Below, in pieces: positions 1-12,105 of a stretch of DNA of 64,000 nucleotides. Positions within the stretch are counted from its first letter, which is position 1, and every line of letters starts with the position of its first letter. Both the position numbers and the translations under genes were made by a program. The DNA is taken from assembly GCA_033961575.1 (NCBI GenBank), contig CM066735.1, positions 86,803,449-86,867,448 on the forward strand. The letters are read 5' to 3'. Below the pieces are notes generated by a model. It did not search any database. It saw nothing but the letters and a program-made list of their open reading frames with translations, and was not told the DNA's origin. Source of the stretch: Aselliscus stoliczkanus. Its lineage: Eukaryota; Chordata; Mammalia; Chiroptera; Hipposideridae.

Positions 1-2100
1 CCCTAATGCCACTATCTTTTCAAGGAGAAAGAGCAAAGGTCTCATTGACTTACTTCGGTTCAAACTATTGACTAGACTTCTCCCCCAAAAAGTTCAAATA
101 CACTGTTACTTTTCTGGGTGTGTTTGCTTCCCTCCTTGTAAAATGAGAACATATCTGTTCCTTTCTTTATTTCTCAATGTCTTTAAAATAAAATCAAATA
201 GCATGCATGTGAGGATGCAAAACTACAAATGATGTAACCACCTCCCTTCTGGATAGTCTCAGCAATGCTTGTGCACCTGTCTTGCGCATCACAACCCCAG
301 TCTGAGGGAAGTGGCCCAGGGAAATCAGCCTTGCTAAATAAGAGTGCTGGTCCTTGACCTTGTGACCCTACAACTTGATCACAGCGGTCTGTGCAGGAGT
401 TCAAACTGGAATCTGTGGCATCCATGGGTATGGAGGACATCTACCTAATTATGAATTTTAGTGAGAGATGACCCAGAGGATCTCCATATTGGAAACTGAC
501 TGATACATTCAGAAACTTATCTTTTGGGAGTATATGAATACACATTTAAAAAGTAGTAAAAAAAAAAAATGCTTCTTGGCAGAATAAAATAGGGTGAGTA
601 TACTTGTCCTTGTATCATGAATGACAGTATGTCATTTCTCCTCTTCAGTTGTCTAATAAACATTTCAGGCTGTGAAACTGTGGCCCAGTGTGATTTTGCA
701 GCTGCCTAGAAAGTTCATTATATTTCTTCAGTTCCCACATATGCTTATAATAAACACCCATCACCCGTGACACTATTTTTTTTTCCTTACAACTTGTAAG
801 AATCCAAGTAATACACACCTACACAGGCTACAAATCATATATTTACTTCACTGAGCTTGCCTAGTTAGCTAAAGTAACATAAGAATGTGCTCGTATGAGT
901 TAAAAAAAAAAAATGTTATATGCTAGAATTTGATGACTGCCTGAAATGTAATGATAGATTCATATGGCATTTACACAACTCCAAATGGGAATTGTGTCCC
1001 CAGAGCTACACACATAACAGGATTCCCTGGACTTCAGGAGGGAAATTGTCTTAATGATGGTCTGGGGTGAGAAGGAGGTGAGACACCGCTTTATATTCAT
1101 TGCCATGGGAACATATTATCGCTTCAAAAAGTAAATTAAATACAAATTAAAAATTATTTAAAAGTAAAACAAAAAATAACATGGTAACATGTAGTGCTTA
1201 TTAGAACGGAAGGAATGAATGAGTGAGTGACAGGCTTTGGGAGCCTTGGAGTCAAGAAGTCATGTTTATTAATGTTTATTTAAAAAATCATAATTACATC
1301 TGAACTAGAGAATGAGGACACACACTGTGCTAGTTAGGCCAAAAGGTCTAAGGTTACCTTCTTACTCTCAACAAAGGTGATGAAGTTGCATTTGTTCCCA
1401 GGGGATTTTCCTGAAACTGAGAATGACACACTTTGTTCTTCTGTGTTGGGTGTTTCACTGACATGGAACTAAAAATAAGAGAATGATTTCAGGATAACAT
1501 GGAAGTCTTATCGGTTCCTCTGAGATTCTTTCACCTACACATATGTTACTATTTTTGAAGAGACCAGAGAGAACACTCTTACAAGTAAGGAAAAGAAAAA
1601 AAAAATTAAGACATTTTGAGATGTTTAGGAAAAAGCTAAAAATTCTACAAAATTGCCTTCCTTTAGTGGAGGATGGTACTTTAGAAGCTTTAATAACCTC
1701 TCTGCTTTCCACTATGTTAATTCATCTGGCAAAGCTGTGAATGCAGATCAAGATGCTGCAAGGACATCTTCCTCATGTTAAAACAATGAAAAAGCAGCCG
1801 AATCTGAAATTTTAAATTTTAATACAAAGAGTCGCTAGAATTGAATACCCTCCAACACCTTCATCCCAAAGGATCAAGTACTAACCCCAGGGTGTAAGAT
1901 TACATTGCTAGTGTGTTTCTAAGTGTTTGAGTTACAGATTTTCACAGGTTTTGCATGGTCTGCCCTATCTCCATTTTTCCATAAGTCTCATTTTTAGTGC
2001 ATGGTTTTGCAGAACAGGATATCTTTCAGAACTCATACATGGTGCTATCGTAGAAACACCTTGAATGATTTTCCATTCAGGAGTTCCAATGGATTTCAGC
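1..2100. other. Intergenic, no gene recognised
   Basis: AT-rich single-copy-looking DNA. Short open frames on both strands (for example 183-440 minus and 1455-1712 minus) lack splice context, codon bias or a recognisable domain. I see nothing functional here. Confidence 0.6.
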
Positions 2101-2104
2101 TATC

Positions 2105-2350
2105 CATATGCAAATCCTCATAATGGAGCTTGACTCATTCACTCAATCCTGCAACTCACATTTGCTACAACTCCCCATGCAGTTACTATGCGGAGGGTAT
2201 GAAAATGAATAAGATGTAGAAACCAGTACCGCAGTGGCAATTTAGTGGAGAAGCGCCATCATAGGTAGTAGTATAAGGACTCAATGCTCTGCATCTCTGG
2301 GATGGCTGGGCAAGGAGTAAGGTAAGAAGCTTCTCACATGCCTCCCAAAG
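2105..2350 (-). repeat. Probable L2 fragment
   Basis: The plus strand reads like the reverse complement of an L2 3' region: a run of 'attcactcaat', then a 'gaatgaataagat' segment and a tract resembling the usual increment 'ggagaa'. It is highly diverged and the edges are uncertain. Confidence 0.35.
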
Positions 2351-2394
2351 CTCTTCCCTGCTGGTCTTCACACCTTTGTGTAATTCTCTCTCTA

Positions 2395-2855
2395 TGAGCC
2401 TGGGCGGGATCTAGTGATTTGTTTCTAAGAATAGCATGAAGCAAAAGTGACAGAATATCATTTCCAAGTTCAAGTTACAAAAGACTGTGATTTCCATCTT
2501 TGTTACACTGTGTCTGGCTCCTCTCACTCCCTCATCCTAATGAAGGAAGTTGTCATTTTGTGAGCTGCCCCAAGGGAAAGCCATGTGTCAAGAATGTGAG
2601 GCCTCAGTCTAATATCCCAGGAGGACCTGAACCCTTCCAACAACCACGTCAGTGATTTTGAAAACAGATCCTCCCCTAGGTAGAGTCCTGACCAAGACTT
2701 TGAGTTCAGCCTTGTGAGAAAGACTAAGCCAGAGGACCCAGCTAAGCCACTCCTGGATTCTTGACCCCAAAAACCTGAGATAATGAATGTCCTTGTAAGC
2801 TACTAAGTGTTGGCCAATTTGTTATGTTGCAATAGTTAGCTACTAAGCACTAGGG
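2395..2855 (+). mobile_element. MLT1-type MaLR solo LTR
   Basis: The segment follows the layout of MLT1 LTRs of the ERVL-MaLR group. A 5' part has 'gtgatttgtttctaagaatagcatg'-like sequence (2413-2437). The middle reads 'ggaggacctgaacccttcc' and 'aacaaccacgtcagtga'. The 3' part has 'ccagctaagccactcctgg', a polyadenylation-like 'gagataatgaatgt', and an end near 'gcaatagttagctacta'. No internal retroviral genes are attached, so this is an old solo LTR. Subfamily (C-like) is a guess. Confidence 0.75.
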
Positions 2856-4328
2856 TACTTCACTACAAATAGAGTGGCTAAACAAAATTGAATGAGAAGT
2901 TCACATTCTCAAAATAGTTGATGGGTAGGTGTTCATCCTAGCTATAGAGAAAGTGCAGCTTGCCCTGGGAAGCACAGTGGGTTAAATATGGCAAAAATGT
3001 GGGGTATTTGTTGGTAATGGTAGCAGATAAGACGGTAAAGATAAGCAGCAGGACATTCCCAAAGGATTTGGAGATTTCAAAAATACATTTAATAGCCTTT
3101 ATATTTTAAGAGAAATAGGGACACTCAGTTAAAATATTATGGCAAGAATTCAGTTTAAAAATCATATATCTATATCAGAGTGCTAAGAAATCCCCAAACG
3201 CTAAACTTCTAGATTTGTCTAACTAAGAATGTGTTTGAAACAGGTTTCCTCTTACTCTGAATACACAGCCTTGGAGAAGTATACCATTGTCCTCATCATC
3301 CGAGTTCTTGAAAATCTGAAGCTTTTAAAGATACGAGGGAGTAACACAACTTTTATTTTGTGCATTTGTTTCCATGCTGACTTATTCCAGCATCTTTTGT
3401 TGTTATGAATTCCCCCTGTGTTTAGAGACCTGACAATGGAACATTTAGTCTTCTTCCTTGTGACTGTCTCATGGGAACACTGTCTCATGGGAATCACAAG
3501 CAGGTTTTTTGGAGTTTGATGAGTCCCAGCTTTCAACGAGAATGAGCAGAGGTATCTACAGAGAGCTCTGTGGGCAATCAAATGGCTGCACTTGATAGAA
3601 AAGAGAGGAAGGATGCTTTAGGAGTCTGAAGTTTGTCCCTAGGTGATCCTACACTTGTGCACGCATGCACTCAGAAGGTGGAAGATGAATGCAAAATGTA
3701 GCTGAATTGCCTCAAAGAGTCTTCTACTTAACGAAAACCAGTGGGAAAGTCCAAAAACAGAATAGGTACTTTAAAAAACACATTTCACTCTCCTCTCTTT
3801 CTTCTCTCTGATAAGCAAACATCCCAGACAGAGAATCACAGGAACAAAAGGAGACATGGGAAAGGGAAGGGAAGGGAATTAAAAATGAGGGAAGGGAAAA
3901 CTATAACCAGCAAAGACAAAAGAAGAAGGAATGAGTCCTTGGCTGGCATGGTATAGAAATGATTTTGTATGAAAAGAAAACAGAAAAATCGCTAAGACAC
4001 GTAAACCAGTATGAAAAAGTGGACATATTTGTAAGAGTCATTGAAGTCCATGTTAACAGCCATGGAATAAAAAGTCAGAACTGTCCAGTAGCTATTTACC
4101 ATGTTCCTTTTAAATAATTAATAAAACCAACATTTGAATGATTTCATTTAATTGTGATGAGAACTCATGATGAGATGTAATTACAAGTGTGTACCTTCCA
4201 AGAGCCTCAGCCACTTTTATTGACTTTGCTAACTCTGGTATTGAGCCTGGGATTGTATGGCCACAATTGTTCTCTGTCTGGAAGTCAATGTGAATACTCT
4301 CGTCTGTGAGTTTATCAAGCATCTAAGG
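2856..4328. other. Intergenic, no gene recognised
   Basis: No gene or clear repeat. A 15-bp direct duplication (actgtctcatgggaa at 3463-3477 and 3479-3493) and a purine-rich (GGGAA)-like patch at 3838-3900 are the only visible structure. The frame 3741-3956 lies in the purine-rich patch and looks fortuitous. Confidence 0.55.
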
Positions 4329-4565
4329 CAGCGCTGTCCACCAATACTTTCTGTGGTGACGGGAGATATTCTATACCTGCACTGTCCAATCCGGAGTCAC
4401 GACTTACATGCAGCTATTGAGCACTTGAAATATAGCCAGTGCAACTAAGAAACTGAATTTTTAATTGCATTAGATTGAAATCACCTTAAATGCGTGCCTC
4501 TCCTGCATTTCAGTTTCAATATAAACAGGACATGTGGCACGTGGTTACTCCACAGGACAGCACAA
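4329..4565. mobile_element. hAT (Charlie-type) non-autonomous element
   Basis: The element starts CAGCGCTGTCC and ends GGACAGCACAA, forming terminal inverted repeats. It is flanked by ATCTAAGG (4321-4328) and ATGTAAGG (4566-4573), an 8-bp target duplication with one mismatch, the hallmark of hAT insertions. The interior has 'ttgagcacttgaaat' and 'ggcacgtggttactcc', which I recognise from abundant mammalian MER elements; I do not assign a family number. It carries no coding capacity. Confidence 0.8.
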
Positions 4566-4600
4566 ATGTAAGGCACATCACAAAGAAGACCAGGATTATA

Positions 4601-4680
4601 TTGGGTTGTCGGAAAAGTCATGACATATTTTTGCAATGAAAAACATAGAAAACTACATCATGACATTTCCGACAACCCAA
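4601..4680. mobile_element. 80-bp mariner-type MITE (palindromic)
   Basis: Both termini read TTGGGTTGTCGGAAA inward as inverted repeats, and imperfect pairing continues to about 27 bp on each side. The element is flanked by TA on each side, the target duplication of Tc1/mariner transposons. Its length of 80 bp is the same as human MADE1, but the terminal sequence differs. It is nearly a full hairpin and encodes nothing. It sits 35 bp downstream of the hAT element. Confidence 0.88.
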
Positions 4681-7344
4681 TATGTTACCACACAAAATGC
4701 CAATGCATGCTCACCAAGATGGCCTATACAGATCAGAGGCAATGCAGGGCTTTGCAAGAATTCCCAAATGTAGGCCATAACAAAGAGACAATATCAATTA
4801 AAAAGACTATACTGGGGTTGGGTGAGAGTTTGGATAATGGCCAGTAATAGTTCACCAAAGTAGCCCATTTAAAAAATATCATCAAAGACATTGAACAATG
4901 CTCATAGGAGAGGAATGCCATCCATGTTGTGAAAAAGCAAATATCCCTTTGGAAATTTCCAATTGTGTAAGAAAGAAAGCAATCATATGCCTAAAGTAGA
5001 CTTTGATTAAAACTTAAACATGTTACATGAATTGACGTTTTAAAAAGAGAGACCAAATCAAAGGCAATCAGAAATAATAGCATTAAAAATGATACAGTAA
5101 AATGGAAGATCTCCTACATGTTGGATCAAAACTTGAAATCATTGCCTCATCATAATTTAATTAAAGTTCAAAGTGGATCACACTCTTTGTACAGAAACTA
5201 ACTTGATCGAGGGCAGGCTGATAATTCATACATGGTAATAATGGAATTTATCATTGTTCCCTATATAAAGACTCTTTTATCCTGGGACATTCCTTGGACA
5301 ACATCAGACATGCTGGCAAAGAATGAATAAGATACAAAGCTGAATTTTCACAAAGCCCAGCTCATTCAGCAGATATTAATTTGAACAGAGAAATCACCAA
5401 TGTATACTGATTTGCAGATCACAATCACTCGTGTAATTCAAGACCTAAGGTTTAAAGCAAAGAGTGCCATATTTGCAAATACCTAGAGGTTTCCATTGCT
5501 CAGATAAGCTCTTAATATGCATTCTCCTTTGTGTGTCTCCTACATTCCTGAATCAGTGTAACTTCTATTGAGAAACAGCCTTGAGAAATGTAATAACTGA
5601 TGTTCTTTTTATTTGTGCCAATATATGCTAAGAGATGCTGGAATCATTAAAAGTCATCATTATAATGTTTCTTTGTTTGTTGGTTTGTTTTTCTCATTTG
5701 TTTCTGTAAAACGTGAGCCTTGGTTAAGCAACACTTCTGTAGGGATTAGCCACTATGGTATTAATTTGCTATGAATATTTGCACCTTTTTAGATGAAACG
5801 TTATATAAAGTTATGCTGACATGTTTAACTATAATTTCTATTGGTAAACATTTCAATTAGTGACCTAGAAGATGCATTTCATTCAGGTTGAAATACACAT
5901 ACTAACCTATGGAAACATTGATAAAAATGCTCGGCATGGACAATTATTCAGATGCAACTCGGCTTTCACCTGTACTTGGACATCAAACCATTATAGTGCT
6001 CAGTAAGAAACTAAAATGTGTATCTTACACTGGGTAATAGTCCCAAGCTTGGGTTTACACATAGTTTTATTGAACTCCTTCACGAAACTCTATCGGTTGC
6101 CTTTGTGGAATCTAAATCCAGAACAAATGAGGAGTCAATGGAATTAAAAATAGGGTGATCACTCTACACTCTCCAGCCCAGACACGCCAGCCTCTGGTCT
6201 CACGTGCTACAGACTCTAGGCTCAAATGTACCCATGAATCAGTAACAGTCTTTGTGTGTGCACAGATGCATGCCCAAACAAATAAACCCCTAGGGGTGCC
6301 CACTTCCCACAATCACAGGAGTGAAAATACATTTATAGCCACAGAAAATTTTAGTTGAGAGAGTGCAAATTGTGGTTGAAACAACTATTCTAATTTACGG
6401 CACCAAAATGTAACACAGCATTTCACATTTTCTCCTTTTTATGGTGTTCCACTAATGTGTTGTGTTATGATTGCAAGAGGCAATTTGGGAAGCCCATTTA
6501 TCACGGATAACTATGGGGGGGAATTGCTACCTTATATAACTATTAGTGACTGGAATCCCCCTCTATTAGATTCAAATATTTAGATTTACACTGACCAACC
6601 AGTGATTATGAAAAGTTGGAGACATATTCAAAACATTAGGGTATAAGAAAAGAGGCCTCAAGCAAGTATAATGATTTTTCAGAGGCACCTCAATTTTAGA
6701 GTGTCATAAACTAATGTACATGAAAAACGTTGATTTATAGAAATAAGATGAAATCATCCTAAATGGAGGTTTTCAGAGGAAGAAAATGGCAGGGTATTAA
6801 TTAACATGGCAGCACAAGTTTTGCTCTCTGGATGTGCTTTTTTTCTTTTTTTATTTCCCTTCCTTTCCTGTGTGTTTTTTTTTTTCAATTTTTACAGTCC
6901 CCATTAAAACTGTGATTACAGAAATGATACATGATCAATATCACCTAGAGCTTGACATTCAGAGGCACCAACAGACTAAACACCCGTGAACTGTCTCTTT
7001 TCTCTTGCCTTTTATTCTATAAAATCTTTCTCTAAAATTGCCTACATCAATAGAGAAATGACATGCAAAATAGTTCATTAACCACAGCGCCTTCATTGTA
7101 GAAAAACAACTATTTTTATCCCCCCCTCCCCCATAGATTGCAGAGCACTCCTTAATTTGCCCTTGGAGGAGAAAATCAGCAAAGGGATCTATGGCATCAC
7201 CCCTCCTTCTTGGCTGCATTCTGAACAGAGGTCAGAAGCTTGTCACAGTTAGAAGTTGAAGTTGAGCTAAGACCATCTTACCAATGAAGGCAATGAGTGG
7301 GAAGGAGAAAAACCCAAAACCAAAACAACAATAAAAAAACAATT
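4681..7344. other. Intergenic, no gene recognised
   Basis: Single-copy-looking AT-rich DNA. Overlapping frames on opposite strands at 6112-6358 have no exon signals. No RNA gene or clear repeat was recognised. Confidence 0.5.
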
Positions 7345-7466
7345 GGGGGCCGACCAAGTGGCAAGGTAGTTAAGCACTGGCTTGGGAAGCCAGCGGTCCG
7401 GGTTCAGGCCCACATATGAGGGCCAGTGACACTGCTCTCAAAAAAAAACAAAACAAAAAAAAAAAC
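7345..7466 (+). mobile_element. Short tRNA-derived SINE (A-tailed)
   Basis: A head of about 90 bp starts GGGGGCCGACCAAGTGG. It contains a polymerase III A-box-like element (GTGGCAAGGTAGTTAAG) and a B-box-like element (GGGTTCAGGCCC), and runs through 'gagggccagtgacactg' into an A/C-rich tail. The tRNA-like region resembles tRNA-Ser/Leu heads. This short form lacks the long central part and the AATAAA/TCTTT tail of the long copies. Confidence 0.85.
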
Positions 7467-8934
7467 AGAAGAACTCACTTGGGGGTGGTGGGGGTGGTCA
7501 ACAATAACAAAAAAAAAAACACTCCGTGGTAAAGCTCAGGAAGCCCATGCAGGCCCCAAACCTCCTTCCTAAAAGCTCCCTATGTGTGGCTGCTAATGCA
7601 TAGGAAATGTGATTAGCTGCCTGAGAAAGGCCTAGAATTACTCCCATTCTGACTAGATTACTGGATAATTAGATTGGTAGCACTCTTCCCTGGCTGTGAC
7701 TGTCAGATTAAATCTGTCTGGTTCTCTTCAGATAACTGTCATGTCCCACAAAATCCAACAGAGGCTGACACAGGGAGGACTCTTTTTAAAAAATGTTCAA
7801 AGAATCAAAGTGCCTATTTTTTCTCAGTAATGAAACATGAGAAATGTTCCATGGACTTACCAGTTTATTAACATTGTCATATATTTGATTAAGAAAATGC
7901 TACCAGACAAAGCCTGGCGGGACAGGCTTAATCTGTGTTGGTAACTGGCAATTATCAGGCTTGACCAGCCACCTCTGGGATCTACTGATGCAAAGGCAGC
8001 CTTGAATTACCGAGAGAATAAAGCTGGTGGTTCTGTTTTAATACTCTGAATCTCTCGCCCTTTTCAGTTCAAATGAAGTTAAACAAGATAGGTTGAGCAC
8101 CTACTTTGAGCATAGGTGAACCTCTAGAGTTCTTCTTTCTTCCCCTCTAAGACAAGAACAAACACCCTTCACAATGTACAAAAGCTGTCTCCCTAGTTAC
8201 TCCTGAGAACCATGAGGAAGGGAATGAGAACTAAGAAACCAGTAGGAGAAAGGGTCAGATGTCCCAGGTTCTTACAGAGTTCCCATAGCCTTGTCCTGCT
8301 GTCCCTACTGACTGTTTTCTTTTCTTTTTTTTTTTTTTCTTGCTAGGGAAGCAAGCAGGGTCTGGGGTGGTATTATCCCAGATGTGATTTCTGGCCACTG
8401 GCAGGAGATGGCAAGAGGGGGTGGAGGGATAAGATAATTTTACGTAGTACATATGAAACTATTTATTTTTATTTATTTTATTTATATTAGGTAAATATTA
8501 CTGATTTTCCACTTTTGACAGATACAAAGTTCCCTTTTAAAAGAAACCTTTAAAACAAACATAGAAACTTAATTAAAGAAAAGTAACAGGCAGATATCAC
8601 GAAACCACAAATGTAACAAAGACAAAAAGCTGATAAACCTGAGTATAAATGAGAAGTGAGTGAGAGCTTGGAACAGATTGGATGGTGACTCCCAGGATCT
8701 CCACCTATAATTGCAAACTCTTACGCAGATGCATTCACTTCACTGGCAGAACTAAGCAGTATACCCATTTTGATGATGGATACTAGTAAAATCTCAGCAG
8801 TGAACTTGTCAGAGTATGCATGTTCAACAAATGAAAACAGCTATTGTTTTTCATAAGGAAAAGTAGAGTTTTAATTGCTTCTAAAAATGTTCAAGAAATG
8901 TTAGTTCCTTTGGGTAGAACTTGTCAAATTGTAT
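7467..8934. other. Intergenic, no gene recognised
   Basis: No gene seen. The G-rich string at 7481-7497 lies directly after the SINE tail. The segment 7890-8060 is balanced in base composition and free of recognisable repeats, so it could be conserved non-coding DNA. A T-run lies at 8325-8340. Confidence 0.45.
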
Positions 8935-8936
8935 GA

Positions 8937-9400
8937 GGTGTGATCAAAACATACAGTGAATGTTTAAATTAAAAAAAAAATATTATAGTAAAAGACACAT
9001 TGCCATTAATCCTCCTCAAAATACTCCCTCTCTCTTCAAACACCCTTTTTCCATTGTCCTTGCCACTTACTGAAGCAGTTCTGGAAGTCCTCTTTTGTGG
9101 GTGTCTTTAGTTGTGCTGTCATGGCTGCCTCAATGTCCTGTATTATTTGACTTTGGGGAAGAACCAGAAGGTGCATGGTGCCAGATCCGGTGAATCAAAT
9201 GGATGAGGACACACCGTAATGTTTTTATTTGACAGAAATTTTCAAACCAGAAGCGATGTGTGACACGGAGCGTTGTCATAATGGAGGATGATTTATAGCA
9301 TACACCTCTCAACCATAGCTCACACCCAACTGACTGCACAGAACAAGTTGAAACTTGTCACACATTGTTACTAAGGTTTGACATGCCACTTCCCATATCG
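8937..9400 (-). pseudogene. Mariner transposase remnant
   Basis: Read on the minus strand, this is the C-terminal half of a Tc1/mariner D,D34D transposase. The segment YDNAPCHTSLL is encoded around 9249-9285 and holds the second catalytic aspartate. SPDLAP, around 9177-9193, holds the third aspartate; it is followed by CTFWFFPKV. A helical tail, KEDFQNCFSKWQ, is encoded near 9060-9100. The reading frame shifts between these blocks (a frameshift precedes SPDLAP) and stops interrupt it. The N-terminal DNA-binding part is absent or too decayed to see. The AT-rich end near 8937 (GGTGTGATCAAAACATAC) is probably the terminal inverted repeat on the 3' side. The element is dead. Its preserved catalytic-motif wording suggests it is not among the oldest repeats here. 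Confidence 0.85.
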
Positions 9401-9559
9401 AAGATCCCTGCCTTTCTGTTGGCTGGCACTCAGCAGCATTCACTGTAGTTTTTGATCATGCCTCGTAGGTTCCTTCCTACACAGGGAAGCACAACTCCAA
9501 GAGCAACCCTTAAAGTCTAATATTCATCTTCAAGGCACCCAGAGGGTCCATGGGAATTT

Positions 9560-9680
9560 CACTGGGCCTTGCTCCTCTTGGGTCCTGTCCACTTTAGCAT
9601 TAGTGTCCTAGTCCATAGACTCCTCACCCAAAGCAATGTGCCTGCCTTCAGTAGGTGCTCAACCAATGTCACCTCAGTGA
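9560..9680 (+). repeat. Probable L2 3' fragment
   Basis: The tail reads 'gtgcctgccttcagtaggtgctcaaccaatgtc', a degenerate form of the common L2 end (tggcacatagtaggtgctcaataaatg). Confidence 0.45.
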
Positions 9681-9869
9681 CTGTAACAACTTTAGAAGTA
9701 AAAATTATTGTCTAAAATATTCAAATATTCATGTAATATATAAGAGATAAAAAAAGGACTGATTTTTTTTTCAAGTTCAATATAGGATAAGCAAAACAAA
9801 GTTAAAAGTCATTGCCATTTTTTTTTTTCAAAAAGAGAATGTACCTATTGTTTAAAGAATATTTCTTAT

Positions 9870-10260
9870 TCTATTCGATGAGATAATTGGCACAAACTTT
9901 CTGGAAGACACTTTAGCAATACATAACAAACATGCATTAAACACATATTAAAAAAAATATAATTCAGTTCAGTAATGCCCATTCTAGGAACTAATTCTAT
10001 GATAATAATCATGGATATGGACAAATATTTAGTTATAAGGCTAGTCAGTGAAGCTTTCTTAAAATATGAATAATTTGGAAATATCCATTATGTTCAACAA
10101 CATGACATTATTTAAAATAAATTTTGATGGTTCCTTACAAGTGAAAAAGTGGCCACTGAAAATGATGCTTTGGAAAAAAAATTTAGTTTATATAAAATAT
10201 AACAATCAGATTATAACAGTGTGTGTATGAAAGAATCTGTTTTTGTATTTTTTGTTTAAA
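9870..10260 (+). repeat. L1M-type 3' region fragment
   Basis: The order of blocks matches the 3' part of old L1 elements: 'ctttctggaagacactttagcaat', 'cccattctaggaactaattctatgat', 'atttggaaatatccattatg', and 'aacagtgtgtgtatga'. It is diverged and has no coding frame. Confidence 0.6.
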
Positions 10261-10419
10261 AAATGAAGGGAGACGAAAAGGTACCAAAATGATGGCAACT
10301 CTTGCCTTCCATATAAGAATTTTGATGGTTTTTATTTCTTTCTTAATGCTTTTCCCCCCAGAAGTTTCGATTATGAACAAATACCCATCATAGTTAATTC
10401 ATTTGGTGCAATTGTCTAC

Positions 10420-10620
10420 AGATTTTGCTAAGTACTTTACATGAATTAACTCAAGTAATCTTCACAAAAGCCCTCTAAAGTAAGAAGCTTCATTATCCTC
10501 AGTTACAGATGTGCAAACAGCTGCAGAGAGAGGAAATGATTTACCCAAGGTCACCCAGGGGGAAGGGGTAGAGGTGGTAAGAGGTAGCCTTCAAACTCAG
10601 TTTCTCTGACAGCAGAAACT
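10420..10620 (+). repeat. MIR SINE
   Basis: The core follows the MIR consensus: 'gctaagtactttacatgaattaactc', 'gcagagagaggaaatgatttacccaaggtcacccaggg', then 'ttcaaactcag'. It is an ancient tRNA-derived SINE with no tail preserved. Confidence 0.8.
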
Positions 10621-11971
10621 ACAGGTTTGGGGACTAAACAAAATACTGTTTCATCAGTATTATTCTTTAAATAGGGAAAAAAAGTTTCTTTAAAAGAAGA
10701 AGGAGCCATAAGTCACCGTATGATTGATAGCTAAAAGAATTGTACAGATGAATGTAAAATCATTAAAATGATTTTCCCCACTTTGAACCAGTGGAATCCA
10801 TGCAGGAGACAAGAGTTTGCTGTAAATTATTTTGTGCAGTACCTCAGCCTTCGAGAATCCAAGGTTTGTTTTATGACAGACTGACCAACAAAGGTCTTTC
10901 AAAAATGGTAACTAGTGTAGCATAACTCTCAATGATGGAGGATTTCAAATTGAATACTAGATTTGGCTTATTTTCTATCAAATTTAAAACTATTTTGTTG
11001 AAAAAAAAATCTGAAAATTATCTTTATTTCCCCAAAGTTGAACCATTGTGTCCATTGCGATAGAGGTAATATATGCTAGTGGGGGAAAGAAATTTAAAAA
11101 ACATCTAAATCACTTTTAATCCCAACATTTAGAGATAACCCTGCTGTCCTTTATTCTATCGGTGTTCTTTTGGTCTTCCCCGTGCGTGCATGCATGCGTG
11201 TGTTTAACCAAAGTGTCAAATACATGGAACTACCCAGATCTACATTTTTGGAGTCACTTGATATATTTGGGGCTATTATTGAAATAGCTACACATCTGCA
11301 TGTATTCCTCTGTCATTCTGATCTGCCCGTGTTCTCTTCTCTCTCTGCTTTGCATCAACATGTCCATGGAATGTAGCTGTGCCTTTTCACTTACGTCCTC
11401 CCAGAGCACTCTTACCGAAAGGTTAGGGCATGGGGGGAGCTTACATGACAGTTCAAGACAGCACTCTACAGACAATAGTTAAAATTGTAATACAGGGAAC
11501 CCCAGGTCCTATTTGTCTTCGTTATTCCCCACTACCTGGAATACTTCATTGAATAATCACTTATGTCTTCAGTCTTTAATCTCTTATTCAATAGTCTCCC
11601 TTCCTTTTCCTTTAAACATGTCTGTCCTTGCCCCAAAAGGTGTTCAGGGAATGGAAATTTTCTGCCACTTTCCTGCAATCTTTTCGGTTATGCTTTGTCT
11701 CATGCTAGCTCTCCTCTCAAGCAGACAATGAGCTTCTCCATTTCTATTCAGACATTTTCCTACATGAAGAAGACAGCTGAGGTCAGTTTAACTCTGTGCT
11801 GCATTGTGATCATACTGTATGTGTAGTTTTACATTCTGTTTTTGGTTTGTGTGTTTTTTTGTCAGTATTTTATTGTGAATGTTTCTTCATCATATGATAA
11901 AATTCTTTGGAAGCAGAATAGCCAAATAAAATTATGCCTTACAGATATAATAGAGTGATGTTTCCAAAATT
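10621..11971. other. Intergenic, no gene recognised
   Basis: Overlapping frames on both strands between 11170 and 11826 have no exon structure. A perfectly alternating purine-pyrimidine stretch lies at 11181-11203. Part of 11050-11200 and 11480-11760 may be diverged L1 or L2, but I cannot place it firmly. Confidence 0.5.
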
Positions 11972-12105
11972 AGTAGAATGATGAGAATCACCAGGGACAT
12001 TTATAAAAAATACAACTTCCAGAAATTTCCTCTTGGATTTTTTTTATTTCATAGGTCTGGGATAGTATCAAAGCATCTGTACTTTTAAATAAATGCCTCC
12101 AAATT
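11972..12105 (+). mobile_element. MER20-like hAT fragment
   Basis: The blocks 'atgagaatcaccagggacattt', 'aaaaaatacaacttccag', 'ttcataggtctggga' and 'aaagcatctgtacttttaaataaatgcctcc' follow MER20. The outer end with the CAGTGGTTCTCAA terminus is missing. Confidence 0.65.

Noticed and set aside
3252..3581. 109-codon minus-strand frame
   Set aside because: No homology I recognise, no splice signals at its ends, and it overlaps a small tandem duplication; likely chance.
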